From contig JAURCF010000007.1 of the NCBI GenBank assembly GCA_030828565.1, positions 1 through 39,245 on the forward strand: a stretch of 39,245 bases of DNA. Direction: 5' to 3'. Below, one piece after another: positions 29,347 to 38,325 of this stretch. Under the pieces are notes generated by a model. That model was not told where the DNA came from. It worked only from the letters and a program-made list of their open reading frames with translations, and did not search any database. Numbering within the stretch: the stretch's first letter is position 1; the number at the start of each line of letters is the position of its first letter. Both the position numbers and the translations under genes were made by a program. Source of the stretch: Flavobacteriaceae bacterium. Lineage in GTDB: Bacteria; Bacteroidota; Bacteroidia; Flavobacteriales; Flavobacteriaceae.

Positions 29347-30141
29347 ATGAAAATAGCCATTATAGGTGCAGGAAATTTAGGGTTGAGTATTGCCAAAGGG
29401 CTTATTACCAACAACACCATAACCTCGCTTTATTTGACCAAGCGAAATACACATTCTATTGAAGATTGGAAAGAGTATGGCAATGTACATGTTACCTCGG
29501 ACAACCAAGAGGCTGTTAAAAATTCAGACATTCTCATTTTTGCAGTACAACCAAGTCATTTTGAGAATATTTTGAGCGATATAAAAGACTTGTTGACCGG
29601 AAAGCACGTTCTGATTTCGACCATTACTGGGTTTAAAATTGACCGCATGGAAACAGTAATTGGAAGCGATAATTACATCATTCGCAGCATGCCAAATACT
29701 GCCATTTCTGTTGGGAAATCAATGACCTGTCTTTGTTCCAATGAAAAAGGAAAATCGCGATTGCAATTGGCAGAAGCCATTTTCAATACACTGGGAACTT
29801 CGATTGTCATTGAAGAGGAACATATGCAAGCTGCAACGGTTATATGTGCCAGTGGAATTGCTTTTTGGATGCGATTGATTCGAGCAACAACACAAGGAGG
29901 CGTTCAATTGGGATTTGATGCCAATGAAGCCATGAAAATGTCCATGCAAACTGCATTAGGGGCAGCGAGTTTGCTTATTGAAACCAACTCGCATCCTGAA
30001 CAAGAAATCGATAAAGTAACAACACCAAAGGGCTGTACTATTGAAGGGCTAAACGAAATGGAACATCAAGGATTGAGTTCTTCGTTAATTAAAGGTATTG
30101 TTGCTTCGTTTGAAAAAATCAATAAAATTTCAAAAACATAA
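29347..30141 (+). CDS. proC: Pyrroline-5-carboxylate reductase
   Basis: IAIIGAGNLGLSIAKGLI, RSMPNTAISVGKSMT, TTPKGCTIEGLNEME. Confidence 0.92.
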   Translation: MKIAIIGAGNLGLSIAKGLITNNTITSLYLTKRNTHSIEDWKEYGNVHVTSDNQEAVKNSDILIFAVQPSHFENILSDIKDLLTGKHVLISTITGFKIDRMETVIGSDNYIIRSMPNTAISVGKSMTCLCSNEKGKSRLQLAEAIFNTLGTSIVIEEEHMQAATVICASGIAFWMRLIRATTQGGVQLGFDANEAMKMSMQTALGAASLLIETNSHPEQEIDKVTTPKGCTIEGLNEMEHQGLSSSLIKGIVASFEKINKISKT

Positions 30142-30144
30142 ACT

Positions 30145-31272
30145 ATGCCTCTTTTTGATGTTTACCCGCTTTATGATGTGACTCCTGTTCGAGCAAAAGG
30201 AGTTCATGTCTATGACACAGAAGACCAAGAGTACTTGGATCTTTATGGAGGGCATGCGGTTATTTCGATAGGACACAATCATCCTGAATACTCCAAACGA
30301 ATCAAAAATCAGTTGGACAAAATTGGATTCTATTCCAACGCGATTCAAAACCCTCTTCAAGTAGAACTAGCGAATTTGTTGGAAGCGCAGTCTCAATGCA
30401 ATGGGTATCAGTTATTTTTATGCAGTTCGGGGGCAGAAGCCAACGAAAACGCCTTAAAATTAGCTTCTTTTTATACCGGAAAAAAACGCGTAATTGCTTT
30501 TAAAAACGCTTTCCATGGAAGAACCAGCGCTGCTGTCGCTTCAACGGACAATCAGAAAATCAATGCTCCCTTAAATGCTCAACAAAAAGTTACTTTTCTT
30601 CCATTTAACGATGCCAAAGCGCTTGAAAAAGAACTTGCTAAAGGAGACGTATGCGCAGTGATTTTCGAGTCGATTCAAGGAGTTGGTGGTTTGGACGAAC
30701 CTTCTGAAGCATTTGTGTATCAAATGGAAGCCTTGTGCAAACAATACAACACTTGTTTGATCGCCGATGAAGTCCAAGCCGGTTTTGGAAGAACAGGAAC
30801 GTTTTTTGGTTTTCAGAAATACAATATACAACCCCATATCATTTCGATGGCGAAAGGAATGGGGAATGGATTTCCAGTTGGAGGAATTTTTATTCATCCT
30901 AGCATAAAGCCAGCATACGGGATGTTGGGAACAACTTTTGGAGGAAACCACTTGGCTTGTGTTGCAACATTGGCAGTGCTTGAAACCCTTGAAAAAGAAA
31001 ATCTTCAACACAATGCCGCTCAAATGGGAGCTTATTTTAAAGAACAAGCTCAGCAGCTTCCAAAAATTCAAAAAATAAAAGGAAGAGGACTTATGTTGGG
31101 GCTTGAGTTTGATTTTGAGGTTGGAGAACTGCGAAAAAAACTAATTTACGACCATCGAATTTTTACAGGAGGCAGTAGTAACAAAAAACTATTGCGAATT
31201 TTACCTCCGCTGACTATCGAAAAAAAGCACATCGACACCCTTATCAATGCATTAAAAACACTATTAAAATGA
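30145..31272 (+). CDS. argD: N-acylornithine aminotransferase
   Basis: LDLYGGHAVISIGHNHPEY, LIADEVQAGFGRTGTFFGFQ, MAKGMGNGFPVGGIF. Confidence 0.93.
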   Translation: MPLFDVYPLYDVTPVRAKGVHVYDTEDQEYLDLYGGHAVISIGHNHPEYSKRIKNQLDKIGFYSNAIQNPLQVELANLLEAQSQCNGYQLFLCSSGAEANENALKLASFYTGKKRVIAFKNAFHGRTSAAVASTDNQKINAPLNAQQKVTFLPFNDAKALEKELAKGDVCAVIFESIQGVGGLDEPSEAFVYQMEALCKQYNTCLIADEVQAGFGRTGTFFGFQKYNIQPHIISMAKGMGNGFPVGGIFIHPSIKPAYGMLGTTFGGNHLACVATLAVLETLEKENLQHNAAQMGAYFKEQAQQLPKIQKIKGRGLMLGLEFDFEVGELRKKLIYDHRIFTGGSSNKKLLRILPPLTIEKKHIDTLINALKTLLK

Positions 31273-32216
31273 ACAATTTCATAGACTTAACAGAAGTGTT
31301 AGATCTTCATAAGCTGGTTCAAGAAGCACAGGCACTCAAAAAAGACCCTTATGCGCATGAATCATTAGGAAAACGAAAAGTGTTAGGGTTGTTGTTTTTC
31401 AACCCCAGTTTAAGAACTCGATTGAGTACACAAAAAGCAGCAAAGCTTTTGGGCATGGAAGTCATGGTAATGAATTTTTCAAGCGAAGCATGGGCGATTG
31501 AATATGAAGACGGAACCGTAATGAGCGGACTTCGATCGGAACATATTAGAGAAGCTGCACAAGTAGTGTCGCAATATTGTAATATCGTAGCAATTCGTGC
31601 TTTTGCCAGTCTAACCGACCAAGAAAAGGATGAGTCAGAAATAGTCCTTCGCAGTTTTCAAAAATACGCATCTGTTCCCATCGTAAACATGGAAAGCGCT
31701 ACGGCGCATCCGCTGCAAGCAGTTGCAGACGCCATTACACTCAAAGAACACTGGCCATCTCACAGACCCAAAGTTGTGCTGTCTTGGGCACCGCATCCAA
31801 AGGCATTGCCGCATGCCGTGGCAAATTCGTTTGTGAAAATGATGGAATATCAAGATGCTAACTTTGTGATTACTCACCCCAAAGGGTATGAGCTCGACAA
31901 AAAGATCACCCAAAATATTCCCATCATTTACGACCAAGAAGAAGCACTCAAAAATGCTGATTTTGTTTATGTAAAAAACTGGTCTTCCTATCAAGACTAT
32001 GGAAAAATATTACGAACCGATGACCAATGGATGCTAAGCCGAAAGAAAATGGAAGTAACAAACCATGCCAAGTTCATGCACTGCTTACCCATTCGACGGA
32101 ATGTAGTCGTTTCTGACGACGTATTGAATCATGAAAGTTCATTAGTTATAGAACAAGCCAACAACAGAACATACGCGGCTCAAGCCGTATTGAAAAGTAT
32201 TTTAGACAATGAGTAA
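31269..32216 (+). CDS. argF': N-acyl-ornithine carbamoyltransferase (predicted succinylornithine type)
   Basis: FFNPSLRTRLSTQKAAKLLG, EAWAIEYEDGTVMSGLRSEHIREAAQ, FMHCLPIRRNVVVSDDVL. Confidence 0.9.
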   Translation: MNNFIDLTEVLDLHKLVQEAQALKKDPYAHESLGKRKVLGLLFFNPSLRTRLSTQKAAKLLGMEVMVMNFSSEAWAIEYEDGTVMSGLRSEHIREAAQVVSQYCNIVAIRAFASLTDQEKDESEIVLRSFQKYASVPIVNMESATAHPLQAVADAITLKEHWPSHRPKVVLSWAPHPKALPHAVANSFVKMMEYQDANFVITHPKGYELDKKITQNIPIIYDQEEALKNADFVYVKNWSSYQDYGKILRTDDQWMLSRKKMEVTNHAKFMHCLPIRRNVVVSDDVLNHESSLVIEQANNRTYAAQAVLKSILDNE

Positions 32217-32988
32217 TTCGATTGCTGTAATCAAAATTGGAGGAAATGTCATTGACGACAACGTCAAGTTGACTGCTTTTTTACAGGATTTTTCCAAGCT
32301 AAAAGGTCCTAAAATTTTGGTTCATGGTGGCGGTAAAAAAAGCTCGCAATTTTCTAAAGAAATTGGGCTCACACCAACAATGCACCAAGGCAGACGAATT
32401 ACTGATGCGGCAACCCTCGACGTTGTTACCATGGTATACGCAGGCTTGATAAACAAAAACATTGTTGCACAATTACAATCCCTAGGGTGCAATGCATTGG
32501 GAATGTCTGGAGCTGATGGTAATGCCATTCAATCTGTAAAACGAAATCATCCCGAAATTGATTTTGGATTTGTGGGCGATGTTGAAAAGGTAAATACGGA
32601 TTTTATTCAAACACAACTCAGTCAGGGTATTACTCCTGTTTTTTGTGCCATCACTCACAACAAAAAAGGGCAATTACTCAACACCAACGCAGACACTATT
32701 GCCTCAGAAGTAGCGGCAAGCCTTTCGAATGCTTTCGAAGTCGTTCTTCATTATTGTTTTGAAAAAAAGGGCGTGTTGCAATCGGTTGAAGACGACGATT
32801 CGGTAATTCCTTTTATCGATACGACTTCCTACAAGACTTTACTAGATTCGGGTATCATTGCAGATGGAATGCTTCCTAAATTAAAAAATTGCTTCGACGC
32901 ACTCAACAAAGGTGTGCAATCCGTAAACATTGGACTGCCAGCAATGATCAATAATGCATCCTATCCAAGAACTCAAATTAAATTGTAA
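32209..32988 (+). CDS. argB: N-acylglutamate kinase
   Basis: AVIKIGGNVID, ILVHGGGKKSSQFSKEIGL, ITHNKKGQLLNTNADTIASEVAASL. Confidence 0.93.
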   Translation: MSNSIAVIKIGGNVIDDNVKLTAFLQDFSKLKGPKILVHGGGKKSSQFSKEIGLTPTMHQGRRITDAATLDVVTMVYAGLINKNIVAQLQSLGCNALGMSGADGNAIQSVKRNHPEIDFGFVGDVEKVNTDFIQTQLSQGITPVFCAITHNKKGQLLNTNADTIASEVAASLSNAFEVVLHYCFEKKGVLQSVEDDDSVIPFIDTTSYKTLLDSGIIADGMLPKLKNCFDALNKGVQSVNIGLPAMINNASYPRTQIKL

Positions 32989-34044
32989 ATGGAAACAAAG
33001 ACTCAAAAAGCCATTCAATTACTTCAAGATTTGATTTCAATTCAATCGTTTTCATCTCAAGAAGATCAAACCGCTAATCGTATTGAAGACTGGTTTAAGG
33101 AACATGAAATTCCTTTCGAGCGATCCAATAACAATGTATATGCTTTCAATCAATATTTCGATAAAAGCAAGCCTACCCTGCTGTTAAACTCGCATCACGA
33201 CACCGTTCGACCCAATAGAGCATACACACGCGATCCTTATCAGCCAGAAATTATAGATGGAAAACTTTACGGATTGGGGAGCAACGATGCTGGAGGCGCT
33301 TTGGTTTCGTTGATTGCCGTTTTCACTCATTTCTATGGGCACAAAGACTTGAACTACAATTTGGTTGTAGTAGCTTCAGCAGAAGAAGAAAGCTCGGGAA
33401 AGAATGGGTTAAACAGTGTATTGCCGCTATTACCAACAATAGATGTTGCTATTGTAGGCGAACCCACACTCATGAAGCTGGCAATCTCTGAAAAAGGACT
33501 GGTTGTTTTTGATGTTAAAGTCAAAGGAACTCCAGGACATGCTGCACATCCGAATGACGACAATCCCATTCTAAAATCGATCGAAGTGCTGCAATGGTTA
33601 AAAAACTTTACGTTTGATAAGTCATCAGAAACGTTGGGAGATGTAAAATTAACGGTTACTCAAATTAATGCAGGAAGTCAGCACAATGTCATTCCATCGG
33701 AAGTTCATATCGTGGTCGATGTTCGTGTGAATGATCAATATTCAAATCAAGAAATTACAGATCTTTTACAAGCCAAAGCACCTTGTGAAATTACGCCAAG
33801 ATCGCTTCGATTGAATTCGTCTTCCATACCCAAAAACCATCCTTTGGTAAAAGCAGGAATGGAGCTCAATAGACCTACTTACGGATCGCCCACATTGTCG
33901 GACCAATCGGTTCTTACGTGCCCTTCATTAAAATTAGGGCCGGGTGATTCAACACGATCACATACCGCTGATGAGTATATTTTTATTGATGAAATAGACG
34001 AAGCTATTAAACTGTATTCCAGTATTTTAAATAAAATATTATAA
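32989..34044 (+). CDS. argE: M20 family deacylase, arginine pathway (ArgE-like)
   Basis: LLNSHHDTVRPN, GLGSNDAGGALVSLIAVF, ASAEEESSGKNG. Confidence 0.88.
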   Translation: METKTQKAIQLLQDLISIQSFSSQEDQTANRIEDWFKEHEIPFERSNNNVYAFNQYFDKSKPTLLLNSHHDTVRPNRAYTRDPYQPEIIDGKLYGLGSNDAGGALVSLIAVFTHFYGHKDLNYNLVVVASAEEESSGKNGLNSVLPLLPTIDVAIVGEPTLMKLAISEKGLVVFDVKVKGTPGHAAHPNDDNPILKSIEVLQWLKNFTFDKSSETLGDVKLTVTQINAGSQHNVIPSEVHIVVDVRVNDQYSNQEITDLLQAKAPCEITPRSLRLNSSSIPKNHPLVKAGMELNRPTYGSPTLSDQSVLTCPSLKLGPGDSTRSHTADEYIFIDEIDEAIKLYSSILNKIL

Positions 34045-34060
34045 ACTAATAATTTAAATA

Positions 34061-35341
34061 ATGAAACTTTGGCAAAAAGGAGTGATTAGTCATCAAAAAA
34101 TTGATTCATTTACCGTTGGTAAGGATCGAGAATACGATTTGTTTCTTGCGAAATACGATGTTTTGGCTTCGATAGCTCATGCGCAAATGTTGGGTCAAGT
34201 CGGACTTCTTACCTCGGAGGAAGTGAATCAACTTGTGTCCGAATTGGAGGTTATAAAACAACACATTTTAGAGGGTTCATTTGTCATTGAAAAAGAGTTT
34301 GAAGACGTTCATTCGAAAATAGAATTTCATCTTACACAACAACTGGGAGACGTTGGAAAAAAAATCCATACGGCACGCTCCAGAAACGATCAGGTTTTGG
34401 TGGCTATGCATTTGTATTTGAAAGAAGAAATCAACCTCATTAAGGACGCTGCCAAAAAGTTGTTTGACACTCTGCTTGCACTTGCCAACCAACACAAAAA
34501 TGTGTTGTTGCCTGGTTACACACACCTGCAAGTTGCAATGCCATCCTCTTTTGGTCTTTGGTTTTCTGCCTATGCCGAAAGCTTGATTGACGATGTGGTT
34601 CTTATGAATGCCGCTCAATACATGACCGATCAAAACCCTTTGGGAAGTGCTGCAGGATACGGTAGCTCCTTCCCTATTGACCGAAACAATACCACCAAAG
34701 CCTTGGGTTTTTCAACCTTAAAATACAATGTTGTAGCCGCTCAAATGGGAAGAGGCAAGCTCGAAAAAGTCGTAGCTACAGGAATGGCAGGAATCGCCAG
34801 TACCTTGTCTCGATTTTCAATGGACATTTGCTTGTATATGAGTCAGAACTTTGATTTTATAGGTTTTCCAGAAGAATTAACCACAGGATCAAGCATTATG
34901 CCTCACAAAAAAAATCCGGATGTATTCGAACTTATTCGAGGAAAATGCAACGCACTTCAAGGATTGCCCAATCAATTGACCCTGATGGCAAACAACCTAC
35001 CTAGTGGATATCACAGAGAAATGCAACTGTTTAAAGGTCCCATAATAGAGGGAATTGAAGAATTGAAAGCTTGTTTGGAAATGATGACTTTCTCTATAAA
35101 GCAAGTAATTGTAAAAGAAGGAATTACACTAGATGAAAAATACGACTATCTTTTTAGTGTTGACACCCTCAACGAATTGGTCAATCAAGGAGTGCCTTTT
35201 CGAGATGCTTACAAGCAAGTTGGAGAAACGATTGAAAAGGGAGCCTTTAAACCCCAACGAAAACTCAACCACACCCACCAAGGGAGTATTGGGAATTTAT
35301 GCCTTGACGAAATTCAAGAAAAGATGAATCGCATTTTGTAG
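34061..35341 (+). CDS. argH: Argininosuccinate lyase
   Basis: IHTARSRNDQVLVAMHLYLK, PGYTHLQVAMPSSFG, TGSSIMPHKKNPDVFELIRGK. Confidence 0.96.
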   Translation: MKLWQKGVISHQKIDSFTVGKDREYDLFLAKYDVLASIAHAQMLGQVGLLTSEEVNQLVSELEVIKQHILEGSFVIEKEFEDVHSKIEFHLTQQLGDVGKKIHTARSRNDQVLVAMHLYLKEEINLIKDAAKKLFDTLLALANQHKNVLLPGYTHLQVAMPSSFGLWFSAYAESLIDDVVLMNAAQYMTDQNPLGSAAGYGSSFPIDRNNTTKALGFSTLKYNVVAAQMGRGKLEKVVATGMAGIASTLSRFSMDICLYMSQNFDFIGFPEELTTGSSIMPHKKNPDVFELIRGKCNALQGLPNQLTLMANNLPSGYHREMQLFKGPIIEGIEELKACLEMMTFSIKQVIVKEGITLDEKYDYLFSVDTLNELVNQGVPFRDAYKQVGETIEKGAFKPQRKLNHTHQGSIGNLCLDEIQEKMNRIL

Positions 35342-35351
35342 TTTTGCTGCA

Positions 35352-36449
35352 ATGCTAGTTTCTAATAAAAGGCTCTATTTTATTGATGCGCTTCGTGCTT
35401 TTGCAATTCTTATGATGTTGCAAGGGCATTTTATCAGTGGGTTGCTTGACCCATCTAGCGTTGACACAAACCATTGGGTTTACCGCATTTGGTTGTATTT
35501 TCGAGGCATTACAGCTCCTGTATTTTTTACCATAACAGGTTGGGTATTTCTGTTTTTGTTGGAACGAAACCCTGTTCAGGGTTGGCGAAATCCACGATTG
35601 AAAAAAGGACTCAAACGGGTTGTTGAGCTTATTTTATGGGGCTATGCCTTGCGGCTAAGCCTCCCCTATTTTCTAACCACAGGGCGGATTACCAAAACTT
35701 TTTTACGCCCCGATGTATTGCAAATTATTGGATGCGGTTTGTTGTTTTCCATATTGTTGTATTTGGTGTTTAGCAGATTAGGGAGGTTTCGTTCCCTACT
35801 GTTTTTCAGTATTGGAATTGGCATATTTGCCACCAACCCGCTTTATGCACAGCTTACCTTTGAGCAACTCCCATTGTTTATTTCTGCATATTTAACCAAA
35901 GCCAATGGTGCGGTTTTTTACCTGTTGCCGTGGTTGGGCTATGTAAGTTTTGGTGCGGGTATTGCTTTATTGATGCCTGAAAAACCTAAAAAATTGAATT
36001 ATTGGGCAATGGGCTTTTTGGCGTTGGGATATATACTCTCCTTCCACTCCACCGCCATCATACACAACTTGTCCAAAACGTTTTCTAGCGCGCTCCTTAG
36101 TGCGGTTTCGTATAACAATTTTTTGTTTATGCACTTGGGCGATGTACTGATGCTTTTTGGGGTGTTTATGCTGTTGGAACCGCTAGTAAAGCAAAGCCTG
36201 TGGCAAAAAATCGGCACAAAGACCCTATCGCTTTATATTATGCATTACGTTGTGCTGTATGGAAGTTTTACCAGTATTGGATTGTATAAGTTTTATAAGC
36301 AATCCTTGGCTTGGGAAACTGCTGTAGTGGGTGCGCTGTGTTTTACGGTTGGGGTTACCGCAGTGGTGTTGCTTTATGCGACAATTGCAAAGCCTTGGGT
36401 GAAGACTGTTGGGCATAAGATTGTCAGGCTATGGCATCTCAAATTGTGA
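35352..36449 (+). CDS. Membrane protein of the heparan-alpha-glucosaminide acetyltransferase / DUF1624 type
   Basis: RLYFIDALRAFAILMMLQGHFISGLL, FRGITAPVFFTITGWVFLFLL; about ten predicted TM segments. Confidence 0.75.
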   Translation: MLVSNKRLYFIDALRAFAILMMLQGHFISGLLDPSSVDTNHWVYRIWLYFRGITAPVFFTITGWVFLFLLERNPVQGWRNPRLKKGLKRVVELILWGYALRLSLPYFLTTGRITKTFLRPDVLQIIGCGLLFSILLYLVFSRLGRFRSLLFFSIGIGIFATNPLYAQLTFEQLPLFISAYLTKANGAVFYLLPWLGYVSFGAGIALLMPEKPKKLNYWAMGFLALGYILSFHSTAIIHNLSKTFSSALLSAVSYNNFLFMHLGDVLMLFGVFMLLEPLVKQSLWQKIGTKTLSLYIMHYVVLYGSFTSIGLYKFYKQSLAWETAVVGALCFTVGVTAVVLLYATIAKPWVKTVGHKIVRLWHLKL

Positions 36450-36661
36450 TAACATCTCCCATTCTTATTTGGTCAACTTAAACATAAAATCTTCGGGAAA
36501 ATATCCTTGTTGCGTCTAACAGCTTGGTAAAGGACTCTCATTTCAACTGCACACAGTTCGGCAAGGTCAAAATCAAGCATAATACGCTGTCCGCGTAGCT
36601 CATAAATACTATGCTGTATGAGTTGTATATCCACCTTATACGGTATCAATCCAAACCCCAA
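36428..36661 (-). pseudogene. Decayed ORF6N-domain gene remnant
   Basis: DIQLIQHSIYELRGQRIMLDFDLAELCAVEMRVLYQAVRRNKDIFP then a frameshift; the continuation (E)DFMFKLTK*EWEMLSQFEMP* is recognisable in another frame. Confidence 0.72.
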
Positions 36662-36743
36662 AAAAGAAAAAATGAAATAGGTTGGCGTTCATTTAAACAA
36701 TTCCGGGCTTGTTTAATGCTAAGTTAAAAAAAAATTAAGGCAT

Positions 36744-36768
36744 AAAAAAGGCGTTTAAAACGCCTTTT
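36744..36768. terminator. Bidirectional-type terminator AAAAAA-GGCGTT-TAA-AACGCC-TTTT downstream of lpd
   Basis: 6-bp GC-rich stem flanked by A-run and T-run; lies 3' of lpd on the - strand. Confidence 0.85.
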
Positions 36769-36791
36769 ATATCTTTCTGCTGAAACCCATG

Positions 36792-38198
36792 CTACACATG
36801 AAGCGCACGGTCACCGGTTGCGGCTAAGGCGGCTTCTTTGACGGCTTCAGCATAGGTAGGATGGGAATGGCTCATACGCGCAATATCCTCGGCAGAAGCT
36901 CTAAATTCCATGGCGGTTACAGCCTCGGCTATAAGATCCGCTACGCGAGCTCCAATCATATGAACACCCAAAACCTCGTCGGTTTGTTTGTCGGCAAGAA
37001 TCTTTACAAATCCATCAATATCCATACTGGCGCGAGCACGACCCAACGCCCGCATTGGAAACTGCCCGACTTTATATTCAACCCCAGAAGATTGCAATTG
37101 CTCCTCTGTTTTGCCTACAGCTGCTACTTCGGGCCAGGTGTATATTACGTTGGGAATTAGATTGTAATCAATATGCGGTTTTTGACCTGCAATAATTTCT
37201 GCAACCATCACCCCTTCTTCTTCGGCTTTGTGAGCGAGCATTGCCCCACGTACCACATCTCCAATGGCATATATATTGGAGGCCGTTGTTTGTAGATGAT
37301 CGTTGACCTCTATTTGTCCACGCTCTGTAACCACAACTCCTGCAGCCTCGGCTTTCAAGCCGTCGGTATAGGGCTTTCTTCCTACAGAAACAAGGCAATA
37401 ATCTCCCTCAAACGAAACAGTTTCTCCTTTTGGATTTACTGCCGAAACAGTAACAGAATCTCCTTTGCGGCTTACATTGTTTACCTGATGAGACAAGTAA
37501 AATTTGACTTTTTGTTTTTTCAGTACTTTCATCAATTCTTTGGACAAAGACGCATCCATAACGGGAGTAATGCGATCTGCGTATTCAATCACAGAAACCG
37601 CTGATCCGAGGCGTTTGTATACTTGTCCCAGCTCCAAACCAATAACTCCTCCTCCAATCACAATCAAATGTTTGGGAATTTCTTTTAGAGACAAGGCTTC
37701 GGTAGAAGTGATAATTCGATCTTTGTCGATATTAATAAATGGCAAGTTAGCCGGTTTCGAACCGGTAGCAATGATGCTGTTTTTTGCCTCAATAACCGTT
37801 GGTTTGTCTTTTCCATTATCAATCGAAACGTGCGTATTGTCCACAAAAGAACCCAATCCCTTAAAAACGGTAATGTTATTTTTATCCATTAAAAAATCAA
37901 TTCCTTTGGTAGTTTGATCCACCACAGACTGTTTGCGGGCAATCATTTTTTCTAGATTGACATTGATTTCGCCGGGGATTTCAATACCATGCGTATCAAA
38001 ATGCTTGATAGCATCTTCGTAATGGTGCGAAGAATCCAATAAGGATTTGGAAGGAATACAACCCACATTAAGACATGTACCTCCCAACGAATTGTATTTT
38101 TCTATCAACGCAGTTTTCATTCCCAGTTGAGCGCAACGAATAGCAGCAACATAGCCTCCAGGTCCAGATCCAATAATAGCAACATCAAATTGATTCAT
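36792..38198 (-). CDS. lpd: Dihydrolipoyl dehydrogenase; likely start 38198
   Basis: MNQFDVAIIGSGPGGYVAAIRCAQLG, GGTCLNVGCIPSKSLLDSSH, HSHPTYAEAVKEAALAA. Confidence 0.95.
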   Translation of the reverse strand: MNQFDVAIIGSGPGGYVAAIRCAQLGMKTALIEKYNSLGGTCLNVGCIPSKSLLDSSHHYEDAIKHFDTHGIEIPGEINVNLEKMIARKQSVVDQTTKGIDFLMDKNNITVFKGLGSFVDNTHVSIDNGKDKPTVIEAKNSIIATGSKPANLPFINIDKDRIITSTEALSLKEIPKHLIVIGGGVIGLELGQVYKRLGSAVSVIEYADRITPVMDASLSKELMKVLKKQKVKFYLSHQVNNVSRKGDSVTVSAVNPKGETVSFEGDYCLVSVGRKPYTDGLKAEAAGVVVTERGQIEVNDHLQTTASNIYAIGDVVRGAMLAHKAEEEGVMVAEIIAGQKPHIDYNLIPNVIYTWPEVAAVGKTEEQLQSSGVEYKVGQFPMRALGRARASMDIDGFVKILADKQTDEVLGVHMIGARVADLIAEAVTAMEFRASAEDIARMSHSHPTYAEAVKEAALAATGDRALHV

Positions 38199-38325
38199 TT
38201 CTAATAATTTTAAACAAAAATACAAATGTTTTTAGGGATTCAGCCACACTTTTCTTTAAGAATTTTTGAAATAGTTGCACACATTTTGTTAAAATCGTAA
38301 CATTACAAAACAAAATTGTATCCAA

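Noticed and set aside
38283-38316. ATTTTGTT ... AACAAAAT inverted repeat upstream of nhaC
   Set aside because: A/T-only arms apart from one G/C pair, long loop; too weak to call a riboswitch or operator.
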